Positions 61,790 to 64,000 of a DNA stretch of 64,000 nt are shown here, piece after piece (the stretch's first letter is position 1; each line of letters begins with the position of its first letter). Both the position numbers and the translations under genes were made by a program. The DNA is from SHZI01 sp040080965 (GTDB lineage: Bacteria; Pseudomonadota; Gammaproteobacteria; Steroidobacterales; GCA-2729495), in the NCBI GenBank assembly GCA_040080965.1, contig JBEBHH010000008.1:1-64000 (forward strand). Direction: 5' to 3'. Under the pieces are notes generated by a model. The model was not told the origin of the DNA and ran no database searches. It was given only the letters and a program-made list of their open reading frames with translations.

Positions 61790-63115
61790 ATGAAGAACGC
61801 AGTGCGATTCGTCGTGATGCTCGCCCTGGCCTGGCCCGGCCTCGTGCTGGCGGCCGGGGACCCGGGGACACCCTGGCACCAGGTCAGCGAGACGGGCCGG
61901 CGCGCCACCAGCCCGGAAATCGCGGTGGGCCCGGATGGCGCGATCAACGTGGTCTGGCTCGACCGGGGCCTGACCGCCGAGCGCCCCCCGGAGAAGCCCC
62001 GCAAACCGGGCGAGCACAGCCACCGGTCCGAGACCGACCTGCAGTTCACGCGCTCCACCGACGGCGGCCGCACCTGGTCGAAGCCCGTGCGGGTGAACAC
62101 CGTGCCCGGCTCGGTCTGGGGTTTCGCCGTCAGCAAGCCGCGGATCGCGATCGGCAAGTCCGGCACCATCCACGTGTTCTTCCCCGGCAACGAGCGCTCG
62201 CCGGTGACGAAGCTCGATGTGGTCACCGCCCGGTACACCCGCTCCACGGACAACGGCCGGACCTTCGAGGAGGCCCGGACGATCAATCGGCCGCCCGATT
62301 TCGACCGTACCGAAATCCTGGGCGAAGGCCTTTCCGCCACGTTCTCCTTCGGCACCATGGGCGTCGCGCCCGACGGCACCGTGGTGGCCCTGTGGCAGGA
62401 CATCGGCGAGATGCAGAAGACGGCCGATGGCGCCAACGCGCACGTCGCCATCTCCACCGATGACGGCCGGACCTTCAGCACCGAGCGCGCGGCCATCGCC
62501 AACGACGCGGTCTGCCCTTGCTGCCAGCTTACCGTCGCGTTCGGCGGCGACGCACTGTTCCTGGGCTACCGCAAGCTCTACGACGACGGCCGCGACAGCA
62601 CCGTGGCCCGGTCGACGGACAAAGGGCGGACCTTCTCCAGCGAGGGCCGCGTGCCGATCGGCAAGTGGAAGATCGACGGCTGCCCGCTGAAGCCGACCGA
62701 GCTCGCCGTGGACGGCCCGCGGGTGTACGCCGCCGCCTACACCGGCGGCGTCGAGCCAGCGGGCGTGTACCTGTCCCGCTCGATGGATGGAGGCCGCACG
62801 TTCAGCGGCAGCCAGCTGGTGCACCCGGGCGCGCCCTACTCCGACGCGCCGGAGATGACGGTGGGCCCGGACGGCCTGCTGCGCATCGTCTGGCAGGCGA
62901 AAATGGGCGGGCCGCGGCGCCTGTACACGGCCCAGTCCGGTAACCAGGGTGCGGCACTGTCTGCGCCGGTCGAAATCCCCACGCCGCCCGGCAACTCGGC
63001 CTACCCGGCCAGCGCCGTGGCCGGTGACGGCACAGTGCACGTGACGTGGGAACAGGAGGGGGAACTGGTCTTCGTCACCACGCTCGGGACGGCGGCGGCC
63101 ACCGCCAGCCGCTGA
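61790..63115 (+). CDS. Exported sialidase-superfamily (BNR/Asp-box) beta-propeller protein
   Basis: 441 residues. Signal peptide (about 1-22). At least five Asp-box motifs are visible: STDGGRTW, STDNGRTF, STDDGRTF, STDKGRTF, SMDGGRTF. Sialidase catalytic residues (Arg triad, Tyr, Glu) are not recognisable, so enzyme activity is uncertain. A CPCC motif mid-protein is unusual. It starts 28 nt after the third SDR and ends the seven-gene run. Confidence 0.82.
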   Translation: MKNAVRFVVMLALAWPGLVLAAGDPGTPWHQVSETGRRATSPEIAVGPDGAINVVWLDRGLTAERPPEKPRKPGEHSHRSETDLQFTRSTDGGRTWSKPVRVNTVPGSVWGFAVSKPRIAIGKSGTIHVFFPGNERSPVTKLDVVTARYTRSTDNGRTFEEARTINRPPDFDRTEILGEGLSATFSFGTMGVAPDGTVVALWQDIGEMQKTADGANAHVAISTDDGRTFSTERAAIANDAVCPCCQLTVAFGGDALFLGYRKLYDDGRDSTVARSTDKGRTFSSEGRVPIGKWKIDGCPLKPTELAVDGPRVYAAAYTGGVEPAGVYLSRSMDGGRTFSGSQLVHPGAPYSDAPEMTVGPDGLLRIVWQAKMGGPRRLYTAQSGNQGAALSAPVEIPTPPGNSAYPASAVAGDGTVHVTWEQEGELVFVTTLGTAAATASR

Positions 63116-63150
63116 ACCTCCCACTCGCGGAGGCTGCTTATGTGCCATCG

Positions 63151-63173
63151 CCGCCCCCGGTGACCGGGGGCGG
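63151..63173. other. Perfect hairpin between BNR gene and pagL
   Basis: 10-bp stem CCGCCCCCGG/CCGGGGGCGG with a TGA loop. No T tract follows on either strand. It may still stop or protect the upstream mRNA. Confidence 0.5.
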
Positions 63174-63212
63174 CGGATACTCGGGGCAAACCAGAACAGG
63201 GATCAACCCTGC

Positions 63213-63752
63213 ATGCGCCCCGCCCTGCTCCTGCCCGTCCTGCTGCTGGCCTCGTCGTTCGCCACGTCCGCCGCCGCTGCAGCCACCTGGCAGCTCGCCG
63301 CCGGCCCCACCCGCTCGGACGGCAGCGCACTGGAAATCGCGCGGGCCACGGGACGCTGGGAAACCGCCCTCGGCTACGTCTCGGGGCAGGAAGTGACGGT
63401 CCGCACCCTGCAGGACACCTGCACCGCCGGTGCCACCGGACCCGAGTGCAGCACCCTGGCGTCAACCGCCGAACGCCCCGTGGCGAGCTATGGTTACCTG
63501 AGCGTCCAGCGGAAGTTCGCCTTCCGCCGCGACCGGGCGCTGCAACCGGTCGTCGGTCTCGGCATCGTCGCCAACAGCGATACCAACGCCTACGTGTCCT
63601 CCGCGCTGACCTTCTCGCTCTCCGCCGGCCTGCGGCTCGGCGAACGCTGGACGCTCGAATGGCGGCACTTCAGCAACGCCGGGCTGGAGCAGCCGAACCT
63701 GGGGCAGGACATCCTGCTGATCCGCGCCAACTTCCGTAGCGCCAGCCCGTAG
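63213..63752 (+). CDS. pagL: Lipid A deacylase PagL-like protein
   Basis: 179 residues. Signal peptide (about 1-24) followed by an eight-strand beta-barrel. The PagL active-site segment LEWRHFSNAGLEQPNLGQD carries the His-Ser pair and the Asn; the terminal strand is ILLIRANF. PagL removes the 3-position acyl chain of lipid A at the outer membrane. The stop TAG lies in the repeat at 63749-63831. Confidence 0.85.
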   Translation: MRPALLLPVLLLASSFATSAAAAATWQLAAGPTRSDGSALEIARATGRWETALGYVSGQEVTVRTLQDTCTAGATGPECSTLASTAERPVASYGYLSVQRKFAFRRDRALQPVVGLGIVANSDTNAYVSSALTFSLSAGLRLGERWTLEWRHFSNAGLEQPNLGQDILLIRANFRSASP

Positions 63753-63831
63753 GAGCGGCTTCAGCCGCGACCGCGCGTAACCCGCGACCGTATGCCGCCG
63801 ACTACCCTGTCGCGGCTAAAGCCGCTCCTAC
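63749..63831. repeat. GTAG-palindrome between convergent genes
   Basis: Left arm GTAGGAGCGGCTTCAGCCGC and right arm GCGGCTAAAGCCGCTCCTAC flank a 40-bp centre without the constant core. It supplies the stop of pagL (63750-63752) and of the oxidase on the other strand (63828-63830). Confidence 0.8.
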
Positions 63832-64000
63832 AGGCCGAGGGCGCCCGGGTTCATCAGGTTCTGCGGGTCGACGCTCGTCTTCAGCTCGCGCAGCAGCCGC
63901 GCCGCCTCCGGATCGCGCCCGACCATGTAGGGGTAGCTCTTGCCCACCTGCATGTGCACGGCGCCCACCGAGGCGAACAGCTCGGCAATCTTCTGCCGCA
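63828..64000 (-). CDS. FAD-linked oxidase, C-terminal fragment (runs off window)
   Basis: Only the last 56 codons or so are in the window. Translating the minus strand gives ...FASVGAVHMQVGKSYPYM, LLRELKTSVDPQNLMNPGAL and a stop. DPxNLMNPGxLG is the C-terminal signature of GlcD/D-lactate-dehydrogenase-type FAD-binding oxidases. The substrate cannot be judged. The stop codon is in the repeat. Confidence 0.8.
   Translation of the reverse strand, partial: RQKIAELFASVGAVHMQVGKSYPYMVGRDPEAARLLRELKTSVDPQNLMNPGALGL

Noticed and set aside
63151..63173. Hairpin after the BNR gene as an intrinsic terminator
   Set aside because: The stem is strong but no T tract follows on either strand, so it is listed only as a hairpin.

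Overview
The window is GC-rich, densely coding bacterial DNA. I see no rRNA, tRNA, insertion sequence, phage gene or CRISPR array, and no gene-free stretch longer than about 290 bases. Gene content (ZapE, TesB, PhoB-PhoR-PhoU-Pst, two-partner secretion, VPLPA/PEP-CTERM-type tails, Tat-exported enzymes, PagL) and the dispersed GTAGGAGCG palindromes fit a gammaproteobacterium, probably near Xanthomonadales, Nevskiales or Steroidobacterales. That placement is inference from gene content only.

Layout. 1-14.3 kb is housekeeping: ETF-ubiquinone oxidoreductase, zapE, gpmA, a gamma-carbonic-anhydrase-like protein, tesB, a DUF1499 protein and an inositol-monophosphatase-like protein. A compact minus-strand operon follows (membrane protein, moaC, mobA, folE, MaoC-like hydratase). 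Next come leuCD, a family III CoA-transferase and an HMG-CoA-lyase-like enzyme. 14.3-25.2 kb is a phosphate block: a putative porin, pstB, pstA, pstC, pstS, phoU, phoR, phoB, a PhoB paralogue with a degenerate receiver, and a CHAD (polyphosphate-binding type) protein. 25.3-26.3 kb holds dgkA and a PAP2 phosphatase. 26.4-43.6 kb is a surface/energy-transduction block: coiled-coil periplasmic protein, second putative porin, TonB, ExbD, an ExbB fused to DUF2341 and LamG-like domains, a 3376-residue two-partner-secretion protein and its TpsB transporter. 43.7-47.9 kb has two paralogous secreted proteins with VPLPA-type C-terminal tails flanking a secreted PstS-like protein, and a divergent PhoB-like regulator. 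47.9-55.4 kb is mixed: cytochrome c, a 2Fe-2S subunit without its molybdenum partner, a DUF1838 protein, saccharopine-type lysine degradation, a CDF exporter and an ArsC/aquaporin arsenic pair. 55.5-63.1 kb is a seven-gene run in which every product carries an export signal (three SDR enzymes, a cytochrome c fusion, beta-propeller proteins). PagL and the 3' end of a FAD-linked oxidase close the window.

Most interesting signal. Upstream of the porin beside pst, of pstS, PAP2, the exbB operon, tpsB, both VPLPA genes and the divergent regulator I find 7-bp elements resembling CTGTCAY repeated every 11 bp, the geometry of PhoB boxes. The best are at 26311-26350 and 31769-31808. If real, the TonB-ExbBD, porin, two-partner-secretion and VPLPA genes belong to the phosphate-starvation response, making about 33 kb a Pho-controlled surface system that I do not recognise as described.

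A second window-wide feature is a family of palindromic repeats bounded by GTAG and CTAC whose ends supply the TAG stop codons of about twelve flanking genes. In convergent pairs such as leuD and the CoA-transferase, both genes stop inside opposite arms of one repeat.
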